DNA of 64,000 nucleotides from positions 1-64,000 of the forward strand of contig CAYGTI010000012.1 of assembly GCA_964352785.1 (NCBI GenBank). Direction: 5' to 3'. Positions 17,664 to 26,369 of the stretch are shown piece by piece; within the stretch, counting starts at the first letter, position 1, and each line of letters opens with the position of its first letter. Position numbers and translations under genes: made by a program. The notes beneath the pieces are model-generated. The model was given only the letters and a program-made list of their open reading frames with translations, was not told the DNA's origin and did not search any database. Source of the stretch: JACOMS01 sp964352785 (lineage in GTDB: Bacteria > Pseudomonadota > Alphaproteobacteria > Caulobacterales > Maricaulaceae).

Positions 17664-18179
17664 TTATGTCTTGTCGGTGTTCGCATAATAGGCCGCGAGC
17701 TTGATGATCAGGCGGTCAACGGCGTCTTTGGAGATATTCTGTGTGGCCGTTTGTTCGGAAACGGACCGTCCATACGGATCGTTTGGTGCGCCAAAGGTTG
17801 AGGATGTGGAAAGGCTTCCACTGTCCAGCACATCGCCGGTTTTGCTGTCGATGAGCCGATAATTCAACGATACACGCAGCTCAAACCGTGTGGCAATATC
17901 CTCAGCGCTCACGCCAAGCCCGCTGCGGTTAAATTCGGGTGTCACTGATAGAACATGTGTGCGTCCTTGGGTCCCGAGGCGGTCATAGAGCGCTTGTTGT
18001 ATCCAAAACGTACCTTCTTGGTTGGCAATATCTTGCGAGTCTGTGACGTCGATTTGAATATTTTTAAAGGCGGCCCCGTCCGCGCCGATCTGCGGGGCAT
18101 GCATGGGGGTAAACCCGCAAGCGGATAGAGTGAAAGCCGCCGAGAGAGCAAGAGAGAGAATAAAAGTCTTTTTCATCAT
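17664..18179 (-). CDS. lptE: LPS-assembly lipoprotein LptE
   Basis: LptE is the outer-membrane lipoprotein that plugs LptD and helps insert lipopolysaccharide. The 171-residue product has a signal peptide and lipobox (LSACG), followed by GFTPMHAP, the conserved start of alphaproteobacterial LptE. The remainder predicts the LptE alpha/beta fold. It overlaps leuS by four bases, so translation is coupled. Confidence 0.92.
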   Translation of the reverse strand: MMKKTFILSLALSAAFTLSACGFTPMHAPQIGADGAAFKNIQIDVTDSQDIANQEGTFWIQQALYDRLGTQGRTHVLSVTPEFNRSGLGVSAEDIATRFELRVSLNYRLIDSKTGDVLDSGSLSTSSTFGAPNDPYGRSVSEQTATQNISKDAVDRLIIKLAAYYANTDKT

Positions 18180-20905
18180 GTCGCCACTATATTGATAATA
18201 CGCCCGGGAACAACAATGACTTTTCTTACCGTTAAGCCATCAAGGGTGCGAATGACGTGGGCATCTGCCATAGCCAGTGCTTCAACCTCATCTTTGGGTA
18301 GGTCTTTGGGCACGGACAGCTCAGATCGGCGCTTGCCGTTGACTTGGATGGGTATGGTGATTTCATCGTCCACCAGCATTTTTGGGTCTGGCTCCGGCCA
18401 CGGCGCATGATAACAGAGGCCTTCGCCGCCCAGCACGCTCCAGCATTCCTCGGATAAATGCGGCATGAACGGCGCGATAGCACGGATTAAAATGCCAAGC
18501 GCTTCCATTTTGGCGGCGTCATTGGTTTTATATTTCGTGAGCGCGTTGGTGACTTCGTAAATCTGCGCGACGGATGTATTGAAGCGGAAGCTCTCAATTC
18601 CGGCGGTGATTTTCTCAAGCGCTTTGTGGGTTTTCTTACGCAATTCGAGCGCTTCGCCTTTGGCGTCATTTGCAATTGCAAGCGGGCCAAGATCGCTCTG
18701 CGTTTCGGAGACAATCGCCCAGACTTTATTGGCAAACCGCCATGCACCGATGACGCCGGATTCTGTCCACTCCACGTCGCGCTCCGGCGGGCTATCAGAG
18801 AGCACAAACCAGCGCGCCACGTCTGCACCGTAACCTTCGATAATATCATCTGGATCGACGACATTTTTTTTGGACTTTGACATTTTGAGCGTGTCGCCTT
18901 TTTCGATCACTTCTTTGGTCTCGATGTGCAGGAGTTGGTTTCCATCTTCGATGACATCTGCGGGAATAACAAAATTGCCCTTGGGGTCGGTATAGACCGC
19001 GTGGGTGACCATGCCTTGGGTGAAGAGGCCGTCAAAGGGCTCGCCGCTCGGCAGATCAAGCAGTCCGCAATCGCGAAGACCGCGCGTAAAGAAACGGGCA
19101 TAGAGTAGATGCAGGACAGCATGTTCGACGCCGCCGACATATTGATCGACAGGTAGCCAGTCACTGGCGGCTTGCTTATCGAAAGGACGATCACCGGGCT
19201 GGCCATCACCTTGCCCGCCGGCAAAGCGCGCGAAATACCATGAACTGTCGGCAAACGTATCCAGCGTATCAGTTTCGCGGCGCGCGGGCTTTCCACACGT
19301 TGGGCAATCAACTTTTTTGAACGTCGGGTGACGGTCCAGCGGATTACCCGGGATGGTCAAATCAATATGGTCATAGGGCAGGGCGACAGGGAGGTCAGCT
19401 TCCGGCACGGGAACAACGCCGCAATCGCCGCAATGAATGACAGGAATCGGGCAACCCCAATATCGTTGTCTTGAAACGCCCCAATCGCGCAGGCGGTATT
19501 GGATGGTGCCCGCACCGAGGCCCATCTCTTCGATTTTGGCGACAGCGGCGGAAATGCCATCGTCTTTGGAGTGACCGTCAAGGAATCCTGAGTTAATTAA
19601 TGTACCTTCGCCCGTATAGGCTTCGGTGCCGACATCGTAATTGCCTGCGTCTTCGCCTTCGGGTAAGACAACAGGTGTGACATCAAGGCTATATTTACGC
19701 GCAAAATCAAGATCGCGCTGGTCGTGTGCCGGGCAACCGAAAATTGCACCCGTGCCGTAGCCCATAAGGACAAAATTCGCGATCCACACGGGGAGAGTTT
19801 TAGACTCGTCGAAGGGGTGTTTAACGCGCAGACCTGTATCGAAACCGAGCTTTGGAGCGGTTGCGATGGCTTCTTCTGTTGTACCTATTTTTGCGCATTC
19901 GGCGAGGAAGTCTTCGACTTGTTTTTCAATGCCAGTATGCTCGGTATCGAATTCAGTTTTATATTTCTCTATCAACTCTTTGTGTGCCAATCGCAAAGCA
20001 ATAGGATGGTCGGGAGAAACAGCTACGAAACTCGCACCAAACAGAGTATCAGGCCGTGTGGTGAAAACTTCTATCCCGCTAGGGGTGCTATTTTGTAGGC
20101 TGCCCAAAGTAATTGGATTGTAATTGAAATCACTAGCTGTAAAAATTGATTGAGCGGCGTTGTTAGCATCTGCAAATCGTTGATACTGATTATCAGTTTC
20201 AGCCCACTCAAACCGCATCTGCAAACCCTCAGACTTCCCAATCCAGTTCGCTTGCATGGTGCGCACTTTCTCTGGCCAGCGATCTAACCCGTCTAGGCTT
20301 TCCAGCAATTCTTCGGCGTAGTGGGTGATTTTGAAAAACCATTGGTCCATGTCGCGCTGCTCGACCACGGCGCCGGAGCGCCAGCCTTTGCCGTCAATGA
20401 CCTGTTCATTGGCCAGAACCGTATTATCCACCGGGTCCCAATTCACCTTGGCGGTTTTGCGGTAGACAAGACCTTTGTCCCAAAATTTGAGAAAAATGGC
20501 CTGCTGCTGTTTGTAATACGCGTCATCACATGTTGCGAACTCGCGTGACCAATCGAGCGCGAAACCGAGCCGTTTGAGAGGCGCACGCATGGCGTCAATA
20601 TTGTCATACGTCCAGTCTTTGGGGTGACCGCCATTTTCTTTGGCCGCGTTTTCTGCGGGCATACCAAAGGCGTCCCAGCCCATGGGGTGGAGCACATCAA
20701 AGCCTTGCGCCTTTTTATAACGCGCAACAACATCTCCCATAGCGTAATTGCGCACATGGCCCATATGAATACGGCCCGACGGGTAGGGAAACATTTCAAG
20801 GGCGTAGAACTTTTTCGCGCCGTCATTGCTCGCGCGAAAAACGTCTTGATCGGCCCAAATTTTCTGCCAGCGCGGCTCTACGTCTGCGGCGTTATAACGG
20901 CTCAT
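18176..20905 (-). CDS. leuS: Leucyl-tRNA synthetase
   Basis: LeuS charges tRNA-Leu. The class I motifs are present: YPSGRIHMGHVRN near the N-terminus and LKMSKSKKNVVDPDD near the C-terminus. The CP1 editing domain holds VFTTRPDTLFGA. I start at 20905 (MSRYNAADVEPRWQ), which has GAGGAAC just upstream; the frame runs 17 codons further to 20956. The 909-residue length is somewhat longer than usual. The extra part sits before the TTRPDTLFG motif (about residues 230-270) and is AT-rich: 22 of 60 bases are G or C at 20101-20160. Confidence 0.97.
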   Translation of the reverse strand: MSRYNAADVEPRWQKIWADQDVFRASNDGAKKFYALEMFPYPSGRIHMGHVRNYAMGDVVARYKKAQGFDVLHPMGWDAFGMPAENAAKENGGHPKDWTYDNIDAMRAPLKRLGFALDWSREFATCDDAYYKQQQAIFLKFWDKGLVYRKTAKVNWDPVDNTVLANEQVIDGKGWRSGAVVEQRDMDQWFFKITHYAEELLESLDGLDRWPEKVRTMQANWIGKSEGLQMRFEWAETDNQYQRFADANNAAQSIFTASDFNYNPITLGSLQNSTPSGIEVFTTRPDTLFGASFVAVSPDHPIALRLAHKELIEKYKTEFDTEHTGIEKQVEDFLAECAKIGTTEEAIATAPKLGFDTGLRVKHPFDESKTLPVWIANFVLMGYGTGAIFGCPAHDQRDLDFARKYSLDVTPVVLPEGEDAGNYDVGTEAYTGEGTLINSGFLDGHSKDDGISAAVAKIEEMGLGAGTIQYRLRDWGVSRQRYWGCPIPVIHCGDCGVVPVPEADLPVALPYDHIDLTIPGNPLDRHPTFKKVDCPTCGKPARRETDTLDTFADSSWYFARFAGGQGDGQPGDRPFDKQAASDWLPVDQYVGGVEHAVLHLLYARFFTRGLRDCGLLDLPSGEPFDGLFTQGMVTHAVYTDPKGNFVIPADVIEDGNQLLHIETKEVIEKGDTLKMSKSKKNVVDPDDIIEGYGADVARWFVLSDSPPERDVEWTESGVIGAWRFANKVWAIVSETQSDLGPLAIANDAKGEALELRKKTHKALEKITAGIESFRFNTSVAQIYEVTNALTKYKTNDAAKMEALGILIRAIAPFMPHLSEECWSVLGGEGLCYHAPWPEPDPKMLVDDEITIPIQVNGKRRSELSVPKDLPKDEVEALAMADAHVIRTLDGLTVRKVIVVPGRIINIVAT

Positions 20906-20984
20906 CTGTTCCTCGGATAAAATCTGTTTTAAGCGCCGATCTATAACATTCTGCAAGAGGTTGGCTAGGGGGTTTCTCTCTTCC

Positions 20985-21091
20985 TGTCATCCCGGCCTAG
21001 AGCCGGGATCTCGAGCGGTTGTGACTGAGCTTGGTATCTCACCCGGCCTCTCGAGGTCCCGGATAATTCCTACGGAATTTCCGGGATGACA
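20985..21091. repeat. Intergenic inverted-repeat element between leuS and gshB
   Basis: The ends TGTCATCCCGG (20985-20995) and CCGGGATGACA (21081-21091) are perfect 11-base inverted repeats. Inside are further inverted segments around GAGCCGGGATCTCGAG and CTCTCGAGGTCCCGG. This ending is a common form of dispersed intergenic repeat in Alphaproteobacteria. At 107 bases it is non-coding and too small for an insertion sequence, so it is best seen as a MITE- or REP-like unit. Confidence 0.8.
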
Positions 21092-21151
21092 TTTTTCTTG
21101 TTGTATAAAACGCTATTGATTTTACGCGTGAAGTAATGCCACAACACCTCC

Positions 21152-22111
21152 ATGACATTACGAGTAGCTTTTCAGATGGACCCGATGGAGGGCGTCGATA
21201 TTGACGCTGACACAACGTTTGCGCTGGCCGAAGTGGCCTCCGCGCGGGGTATGACACTTTTCGAATATGCTCCTGAGCATCTTGCCTATAATGAAGGCCG
21301 AATCGAGGCTTATGCGCGGCCTATGACCGTGCGGCGAGAGAGGGGTAATCACGTCACGTTTGAGCCGCGCCGGAAGATCGATTTGGCGGCGGATGTGGAC
21401 GTGATTTGGATGCGCCAAGACCCGCCCTTTGATATGGCTTATATCACCGCCGCGCATATGCTGGAGCGGCTCAAGGGCGAAACGCTTGTGGTCAATGACC
21501 CGGAGTGGGTGCGCTCCTGCCCCGAGAAAATCCTGCCGCTCGATTATCCCGAACTGATGCCCGAAACGCTGATTACGCGCAGCAAAACGGCGATTGATGC
21601 GTTCCGCGAAAAACACAAAAATATCATCTTAAAGCCGCTGTTTGGTAATGGCGGCGCGGGGGTGTTCCTCGTGAAAGACGGAGATAGTAATTACACGTCA
21701 CTTCTTGAGATGTTTTTCGGTAGCTCCCGAGAGCCTGTCATCGCGCAAGCCTTCCTCAAGGATGTCTCCAAAGGCGACAAACGTATCCTGATTATAGACG
21801 GCGTGCCAGTCGGCGCGATTAACCGCGTCCCGCTCAAAGGCGAAACCCGCTCCAACATGCATGTCGGCGGGACAGCCGTCCCGACCGAGTTGACCGACGA
21901 TGACCTGCGCATCTGTAATGCCATCGGCCCTATGCTCAAAGAACGCGGCCAGATATTGGTGGGCATAGACGTGATCGGCAATAAGATGACCGAAATTAAC
22001 AACACCTCCCCGACGGGCGTTCAGGAACTTAAGAGGTTCTCAGGCGTTGACTGCGCCGCGCTCTGTTGGGATGCGATTGCCCAAAAAAGTAAACATGCAA
22101 CAAGTTCCTGA
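21152..22111 (+). CDS. gshB: Glutathione synthetase
   Basis: GshB joins gamma-glutamylcysteine and glycine with ATP to make glutathione. The 319-residue protein has the family start (RVAFQMDPMEGVDIDADTTFAL) and the ATP-grasp features ILKPLFGNGGAGVFLVKDGD, KGDKRILIIDGVPVGAINRVP and VGIDVIGNKMTEINNTSPTG. It stands opposite leuS with the palindromic repeat between them. The small membrane gene downstream starts inside its 3' end. Confidence 0.97.
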   Translation: MTLRVAFQMDPMEGVDIDADTTFALAEVASARGMTLFEYAPEHLAYNEGRIEAYARPMTVRRERGNHVTFEPRRKIDLAADVDVIWMRQDPPFDMAYITAAHMLERLKGETLVVNDPEWVRSCPEKILPLDYPELMPETLITRSKTAIDAFREKHKNIILKPLFGNGGAGVFLVKDGDSNYTSLLEMFFGSSREPVIAQAFLKDVSKGDKRILIIDGVPVGAINRVPLKGETRSNMHVGGTAVPTELTDDDLRICNAIGPMLKERGQILVGIDVIGNKMTEINNTSPTGVQELKRFSGVDCAALCWDAIAQKSKHATSS

Positions 22112-22409
22112 TCCAAAGACCACTCTCTTTTTGAGCAAAGTCTGGATTGCGGTAGGTGCCATATTTATTCTATTTTTTTATGCCTATTTCAGTAGGTATG
22201 AATGGTACAATAACTTAGGTGAATTATTAAAAGGTATAGTGAATTATTTTCCTATTTTGATATTAAACGGACTTGCTCATTTATTCGTCTTAGTAAAACA
22301 CACTGATGATTATTCTAACCATGCGAAGGTTCATATGGAAATATATATTTCCAGTTTATTCGGGGCACTGTTGGGTGCTTTATTGAGCCCGCTTACCTTG
22401 ATATTTTAA
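22095..22409 (+). CDS. Small AT-rich membrane protein overlapping gshB
   Basis: I do not recognise this 104-residue protein. It has three hydrophobic stretches (about residues 13-33, 46-65 and 83-103) and should be an inner-membrane protein. I start at 22095 (MQQVPDPKTT), which overlaps the gshB 3' end by 17 bases; a longer frame begins at 22047. The coding sequence is clearly AT-richer than gshB, which may mean recent gain. It is translated in a different frame from gshB. Confidence 0.55.
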   Translation: MQQVPDPKTTLFLSKVWIAVGAIFILFFYAYFSRYEWYNNLGELLKGIVNYFPILILNGLAHLFVLVKHTDDYSNHAKVHMEIYISSLFGALLGALLSPLTLIF

Positions 22410-22448
22410 CGTTACAATGTTTGTTTGGAGTTCTGTGATCTTCCGGCT

Positions 22449-23279
22449 TTACCCCTCCCGCCGTTTGGGCAGTTCTGCGAAATTCCCCGCGCGTTTCTGT
22501 TTCCCCGAAACCATCGCTTCCATCATCTCACTCGGGATGAGCATGGACATGTTCCAGACGCCGATATAGTCGAGCGCGTCGGCGGTGGTATGGTCGCGGC
22601 CATAGGTAATCATTTTCTTACAGCCGTAAACTGCGAGCGGGGGCTTGGAGGCGATCTCTACGGCGAGCTCTAGCGCGCCAGCCACCAGGGCCTCTTGGGT
22701 CTGGTAAGTCCGGTTATAAAATCCGTGGCGAATTAATTCATCTGCGCCCATGCGCCGTCCCGTATACGCCAGCTCTCGCACAACGCCTTCGGGCATGAGG
22801 TTGAGGATGCGCGGGAAGGTGCCGACATCCGCCGTCATGCCCACATTGACCTCATAGATCGTGATGAAGCTGTTCTCTGTGCCAAGGCGGATATCGCACG
22901 CGGTAACAAGGTCAACGCCGCCGCCAATACAGCCGCCTTGGATCGCGGCAATCACCGGAATGCGGCACTCTTCGAGCGCGGTGAAACTGGCTTGCAGGCG
23001 TTTGACCGTGGAGAGAAATGCTGCGCCATAAGCCGGTGCGTTTTTATCGCCGTCGCCGTCGACAGACGCCAGCATGGTTAAATCAATCCCCGCCGAGAAT
23101 ATCGGGCCTGTAGACGAGATAACAATCGCGCGGGCTTTGGCATTATCGTCAATATCGCGGACAATCTCCGGAAGTTCTTTCCAAAATTCTGCGTTCATGG
23201 CGTTACGTTTTTCGGGGCGTGACATCACAATATGCGCAACTTGGTTTTCGATTGTGACGTCAAAACACGTGTAGGTCAT
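22449..23279 (-). CDS. Enoyl-CoA hydratase/isomerase, dienoyl-CoA isomerase (ECH1) type
   Basis: This 276-residue crotonase most resembles delta(3,5)-delta(2,4)-dienoyl-CoA isomerase (mammalian ECH1). It shares IFSAGIDL, GGCIGGGVDLVTACDIR, a glutamate and aspartate eight residues apart in YEVNVGMTADVGT (E143 and D151, matching the two catalytic acids of ECH1), and a C-terminal WNMSML. That enzyme shifts double bonds during breakdown of unsaturated fatty acids with odd-numbered double bonds. It is the last gene of a four-gene unit, starting one base after the DUF2855 stop. The family match is from memory; the exact substrate is inference. Confidence 0.87.
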   Translation of the reverse strand: MTYTCFDVTIENQVAHIVMSRPEKRNAMNAEFWKELPEIVRDIDDNAKARAIVISSTGPIFSAGIDLTMLASVDGDGDKNAPAYGAAFLSTVKRLQASFTALEECRIPVIAAIQGGCIGGGVDLVTACDIRLGTENSFITIYEVNVGMTADVGTFPRILNLMPEGVVRELAYTGRRMGADELIRHGFYNRTYQTQEALVAGALELAVEIASKPPLAVYGCKKMITYGRDHTTADALDYIGVWNMSMLIPSEMMEAMVSGKQKRAGNFAELPKRREG

Positions 23280-23280
23280 A

Positions 23281-24375
23281 TTACAAACTCATCAAATAAC
23301 CGCGGGCCGGATTGGCTTTTCCGTTCAAAAAATCTTTGTAGACCGGGAGGAAAGACTCAAGCCCTTCGCCGTGATAAATATCGAGCCAGTCTTTTGCACC
23401 CTCGCAGAACGGGAGCCACCTTGCCGCGAGATTGCTGGCGAAGCCCTGCGGGCCCCAATCGGTAAAACGCTGTTTAGCACGGTCGGGAGCAAAAAACATA
23501 GACGGCGGCGCGCCTTTGGCGGGTTTGGACGGCGGCGCGCCGTCCCAGTGGGATTTTCCGACCATGCAATTATAGACGATGTTTTCGCCGAAGACGTCAT
23601 AGAGCGCGTTTGTGATTTTGCCATTCCCAGCCATATCGATGATGGCTGTTTTTACGCTACCGTCCATGCCAGCGATATCGTCATAAGTGGTGGTATGATC
23701 GTAAAAGCCGGAGTCTTCGACGAATTTTTTGTTACCCGCAGATGTGAGTCCGCCCACTTTCACACCGTCGCGCGCTTTAAGACAGAACGCGGTGCCCAGC
23801 GCGGTTTTGCTTGATGCGGAGATCAGCAGAATTTGATCCGCGCCAAAGAAGTTTTCTTCGCCGAACAAATCATCGATTAAAAAGCTCGTCGTGAAAAGCG
23901 GGCGCAAGATTGGGTTTATATCGTCGAGCTGTGGGGCGAAGCTGGGGTCTTTTTTAGTAATTGTGTAGCTGTTGTAAATGGAGTGCAAATCTACGCGATG
24001 ATCCATACCGTCTTGGAATCCCATAGGGTTCATCTTGACGGGTTTCATATCCATGGACTTGGCTATGGGCAAGAAGCCGTAAATACGGTCACCGACCTCT
24101 AACCCCCCGCATTTCGTTTCGGTCACCACGCCGTATCCCCAAACCGGCATGCGCCCTGTGCCGGGTTGATCGATACCGTAGGCTGTGGGTTCGAAATATT
24201 TCCAGTACCCGATCATATCGCCTGTCACCATATAGGTAATATTATTGGCGGTCAGAGCAAAGGGGCCAATGTCGATGCGGATGTTGCCATCTGCGAGCGG
24301 CCCACTTTCGGATTTGAGGAGTGTGACGTCCGCAAAATCTGTGCGGTTTACCAATAGGGTTTCGTTATTAGACAT
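23281..24375 (-). CDS. DUF2855 family protein, reductase-like
   Basis: This 364-residue protein belongs to the DUF2855 family, whose function is undefined. The N-terminal part (ALTANNITYMVTGDMIGYW, then GRMPVWGYGVVTETKCGG and VGDRIYGFLPIA) resembles the substrate domain of medium-chain dehydrogenase/reductases. A Rossmann-like segment follows (ILLISASSKTALGTAFCL). No zinc-binding cysteine pattern is evident, so a quinone-reductase-like activity is possible. Its ATG shares a base with the stop codon of the DUF1330 gene (TAATG), showing tight coupling within the operon. Confidence 0.8.
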   Translation of the reverse strand: MSNNETLLVNRTDFADVTLLKSESGPLADGNIRIDIGPFALTANNITYMVTGDMIGYWKYFEPTAYGIDQPGTGRMPVWGYGVVTETKCGGLEVGDRIYGFLPIAKSMDMKPVKMNPMGFQDGMDHRVDLHSIYNSYTITKKDPSFAPQLDDINPILRPLFTTSFLIDDLFGEENFFGADQILLISASSKTALGTAFCLKARDGVKVGGLTSAGNKKFVEDSGFYDHTTTYDDIAGMDGSVKTAIIDMAGNGKITNALYDVFGENIVYNCMVGKSHWDGAPPSKPAKGAPPSMFFAPDRAKQRFTDWGPQGFASNLAARWLPFCEGAKDWLDIYHGEGLESFLPVYKDFLNGKANPARGYLMSL

Positions 24376-24788
24376 TAAAAGACTCCGTCGCCGTCGCAGG
24401 ATATGAGCAATTGGCCCTCTAGCCCTGCGCGTCTGTGTTTATGTATTTTACGGTACTCAGGAGACGAGACGCATTCGAACATCATCGCCGCGCTCGGATA
24501 TTCAACAATTGCCACGGCGTCCCATTCACCGTCCCCTTGCCCGATCATAAAGACATTGGCATTGCCACCGTAAATCGTCTTCACGCCTTTTTCCCGCACC
24601 ATCTCTCCGAACGCTTTGGAGTAGCGGCCATAGGCTTCGCGGCCTGAGACGTCTTCACCGTCTTTATAGGTGGCTTTATCTTTGAACTTGAGCAAATTGA
24701 CCATAAAGACAGGTTGATCTGATTTCGGGTGGCCTAGGAAGGCTTTAATTTGCTCCGGTGTAGGATCAAGCGCATTAAGACTTGCCAC
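24375..24788 (-). CDS. DUF1330 domain protein
   Basis: This 137-residue protein has the DUF1330 ferredoxin-like pattern: PVFMVNLLKFKD, SGREAYGRYSKAF, DAVAIVEYPSAAMMFECVSSPEYRKIHKHRRAGLE. Related small proteins of the dimeric alpha/beta barrel type bind or modify small aromatic or lipid-like molecules, but this family has no settled role. It starts with GTG, which overlaps the SDR stop codon by one base, and ends on the DUF2855 start. Confidence 0.82.
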   Translation of the reverse strand: MASLNALDPTPEQIKAFLGHPKSDQPVFMVNLLKFKDKATYKDGEDVSGREAYGRYSKAFGEMVREKGVKTIYGGNANVFMIGQGDGEWDAVAIVEYPSAAMMFECVSSPEYRKIHKHRRAGLEGQLLISCDGDGVF

Positions 24789-25663
24789 TACGCGCCGCCC
24801 ATCGGGTTGACGATGTGTGTCGGGCTATTTGCAAAGACTTCATCCGGAACAAAAAAGTCCCCCGCGAGCGGCCCCTCATAACCGGGTGCATAGATGGTAA
24901 AATCAGTCATACCGTTACTGCGCAGGATTTCTTCATCGATCACAAATTGCCCTGTAAATGATGCTGCGTCTTTGATCAAAATTGCATGCGCGGCATCGGC
25001 CATAATGTCCGGCAGGCGGCTCATTTTTGCGAGTCCTTCGCCGCCCAGCACGTTGCGAACGGCGGCTGTATCAATCGCGGTCAGCGGCCAGAGAGAGTTT
25101 ACGGCAATTCCGGTTGATTTAAACTCTTCACTCATGCCCAAAGTGCACATACTCATGCCATATTTCGCCATGCTGTAGGCCGTGTGGTTTTTGAACCATT
25201 TTGGCGACATGTCCAGAGGCGGTGAGAGGTTAAGGATATGTGGATTGTCGGCCTGTTTTAAAAATGGAAGGCAAAGCTTTGATAAAAGGAACGTACCGCG
25301 CGCATTGACTTGGTTCATTAAATCATAGCGCTTCATGGTGGTCGTTTCGGTGCCTGTCATGGAAATGGCGCTGGCGTTATTGATGCAGATATCAATACCG
25401 CCAAATTTTTCGGCTGCGGTATTAACCGCGCGCTGCACATTATCCTCGTCGCGAATATCACAGAGCAAAGGCAGGGCTTGACCGCCCGCGTCTTCGATCT
25501 CTTTGGCGGCCGTGTAAATCGTACCCGGTAATTTTGGGTGGGGTTCGGCTGTTTTTGCCGCGATGGCAATATTGGCGCCGTCTTTTGCCGCACGTAGCGC
25601 AATCGCAAGCCCGATTCCGCGCGACCCGCCGGACATAAATATAGTTTTACCTTTAAGTGACAT
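24788..25663 (-). CDS. Short-chain dehydrogenase, HSDL2-like
   Basis: This 291-residue SDR closely follows hydroxysteroid dehydrogenase-like protein 2: GGSRGIGLAIALRAAKDGANI, AAKTAEPHPKLPGTIYTAA, INNASAISMTGT, SPPLDMSPKWFKNHTAYSMAKYGMSM. The NAD(P)-binding motif is GGSRGIG and the YxxxK pair is in YSMAKYG. In animals HSDL2 is a peroxisomal or mitochondrial protein linked to fatty acid metabolism. There is no SCP2 domain here. It is the first gene of the operon, 68 bases from the divergent PadR regulator. Confidence 0.9.
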   Translation of the reverse strand: MSLKGKTIFMSGGSRGIGLAIALRAAKDGANIAIAAKTAEPHPKLPGTIYTAAKEIEDAGGQALPLLCDIRDEDNVQRAVNTAAEKFGGIDICINNASAISMTGTETTTMKRYDLMNQVNARGTFLLSKLCLPFLKQADNPHILNLSPPLDMSPKWFKNHTAYSMAKYGMSMCTLGMSEEFKSTGIAVNSLWPLTAIDTAAVRNVLGGEGLAKMSRLPDIMADAAHAILIKDAASFTGQFVIDEEILRSNGMTDFTIYAPGYEGPLAGDFFVPDEVFANSPTHIVNPMGGA

Positions 25664-25693
25664 GCTGTGCCTTTATATTTTTGTGAAAATGAC

Positions 25694-25715
25694 TTATGTG
25701 CAATTTGTTGCATAA
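25694..25715. promoter_or_regulatory. Imperfect palindrome, probable PadR operator
   Basis: TTATGTGCAA and TTGCATAA form inverted arms around TTTG with one bulged base. The site lies between the SDR operon start (25663) and the PadR start (25732). Autoregulating PadR proteins bind such palindromes in divergent promoters. Confidence 0.5.
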
Positions 25716-25731
25716 ACTCAAGGGGGTCTTT

Positions 25732-26265
25732 ATGGCGCTGGCCGAAGCTATTCTTGTCTGCCTGACAGACCGGCCCATGAGCGGCTATGATTTGGCCAAA
25801 AACTTCGATGCGTCCATTGGCTTTTTCTGGCGGGCCTCGCACCAACAGATTTACCGGGAGTTGGGTAAGCTACGAGAAAAAGGCTATGTTGCCAGTCAAG
25901 AGCTTGCGCAAAATGGCAAACCCAACCGAATTGTTCATACGATCACTGATGCAGGCCAAGACGCGCTGCGAGCCTGGTCAACCAAGCCTTGCCGTATGCC
26001 GTCCGTCAAAGATGATTTACTCGTAAAGTTTTACGCGCTGGAAAAGGTTGATTTGAACGCGCTCAAAGACCAACTGACCATCCGTATTGAGCAGCACCAA
26101 TCCAAACTTACGCAATTTCACCGCATTAAAAAACGTCATTACCTCAACAAAGATTTGTCAGTTAACCAGCAAGGTAAGTTGATCGCACTTGATATGGGCA
26201 TCGAGAATGAAGCCCGCCATATCGCGCAGTTGCAAGCGGCTATGGTAAAAATATCAGAAATTTAA
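25732..26265 (+). CDS. PadR family transcriptional regulator
   Basis: This 177-residue regulator has the PadR winged helix at the N-terminus: ALAEAILVCLTDRPMSGYDLAKNF, then HQQIYRELGKLREKGYV and IVHTITDAGQDAL. A C-terminal helical dimerisation region of the Vir/AphA type follows. I start at 25732 because AAGGGGGTC precedes it; the frame extends to 25696. It is divergent from the HSDL2/DUF1330/DUF2855/ECH1 operon and probably represses it until a small ligand binds. Confidence 0.92.
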   Translation: MALAEAILVCLTDRPMSGYDLAKNFDASIGFFWRASHQQIYRELGKLREKGYVASQELAQNGKPNRIVHTITDAGQDALRAWSTKPCRMPSVKDDLLVKFYALEKVDLNALKDQLTIRIEQHQSKLTQFHRIKKRHYLNKDLSVNQQGKLIALDMGIENEARHIAQLQAAMVKISEI

Positions 26266-26369
26266 TAAAGTATTTTATGGCTAAAAGACTATTAATGACG
26301 ACATAGGAATTCATAAATGTTTTTGTGTCATTATCCCCCTTATAATTATAAAAATATAAGGTGATAAGA

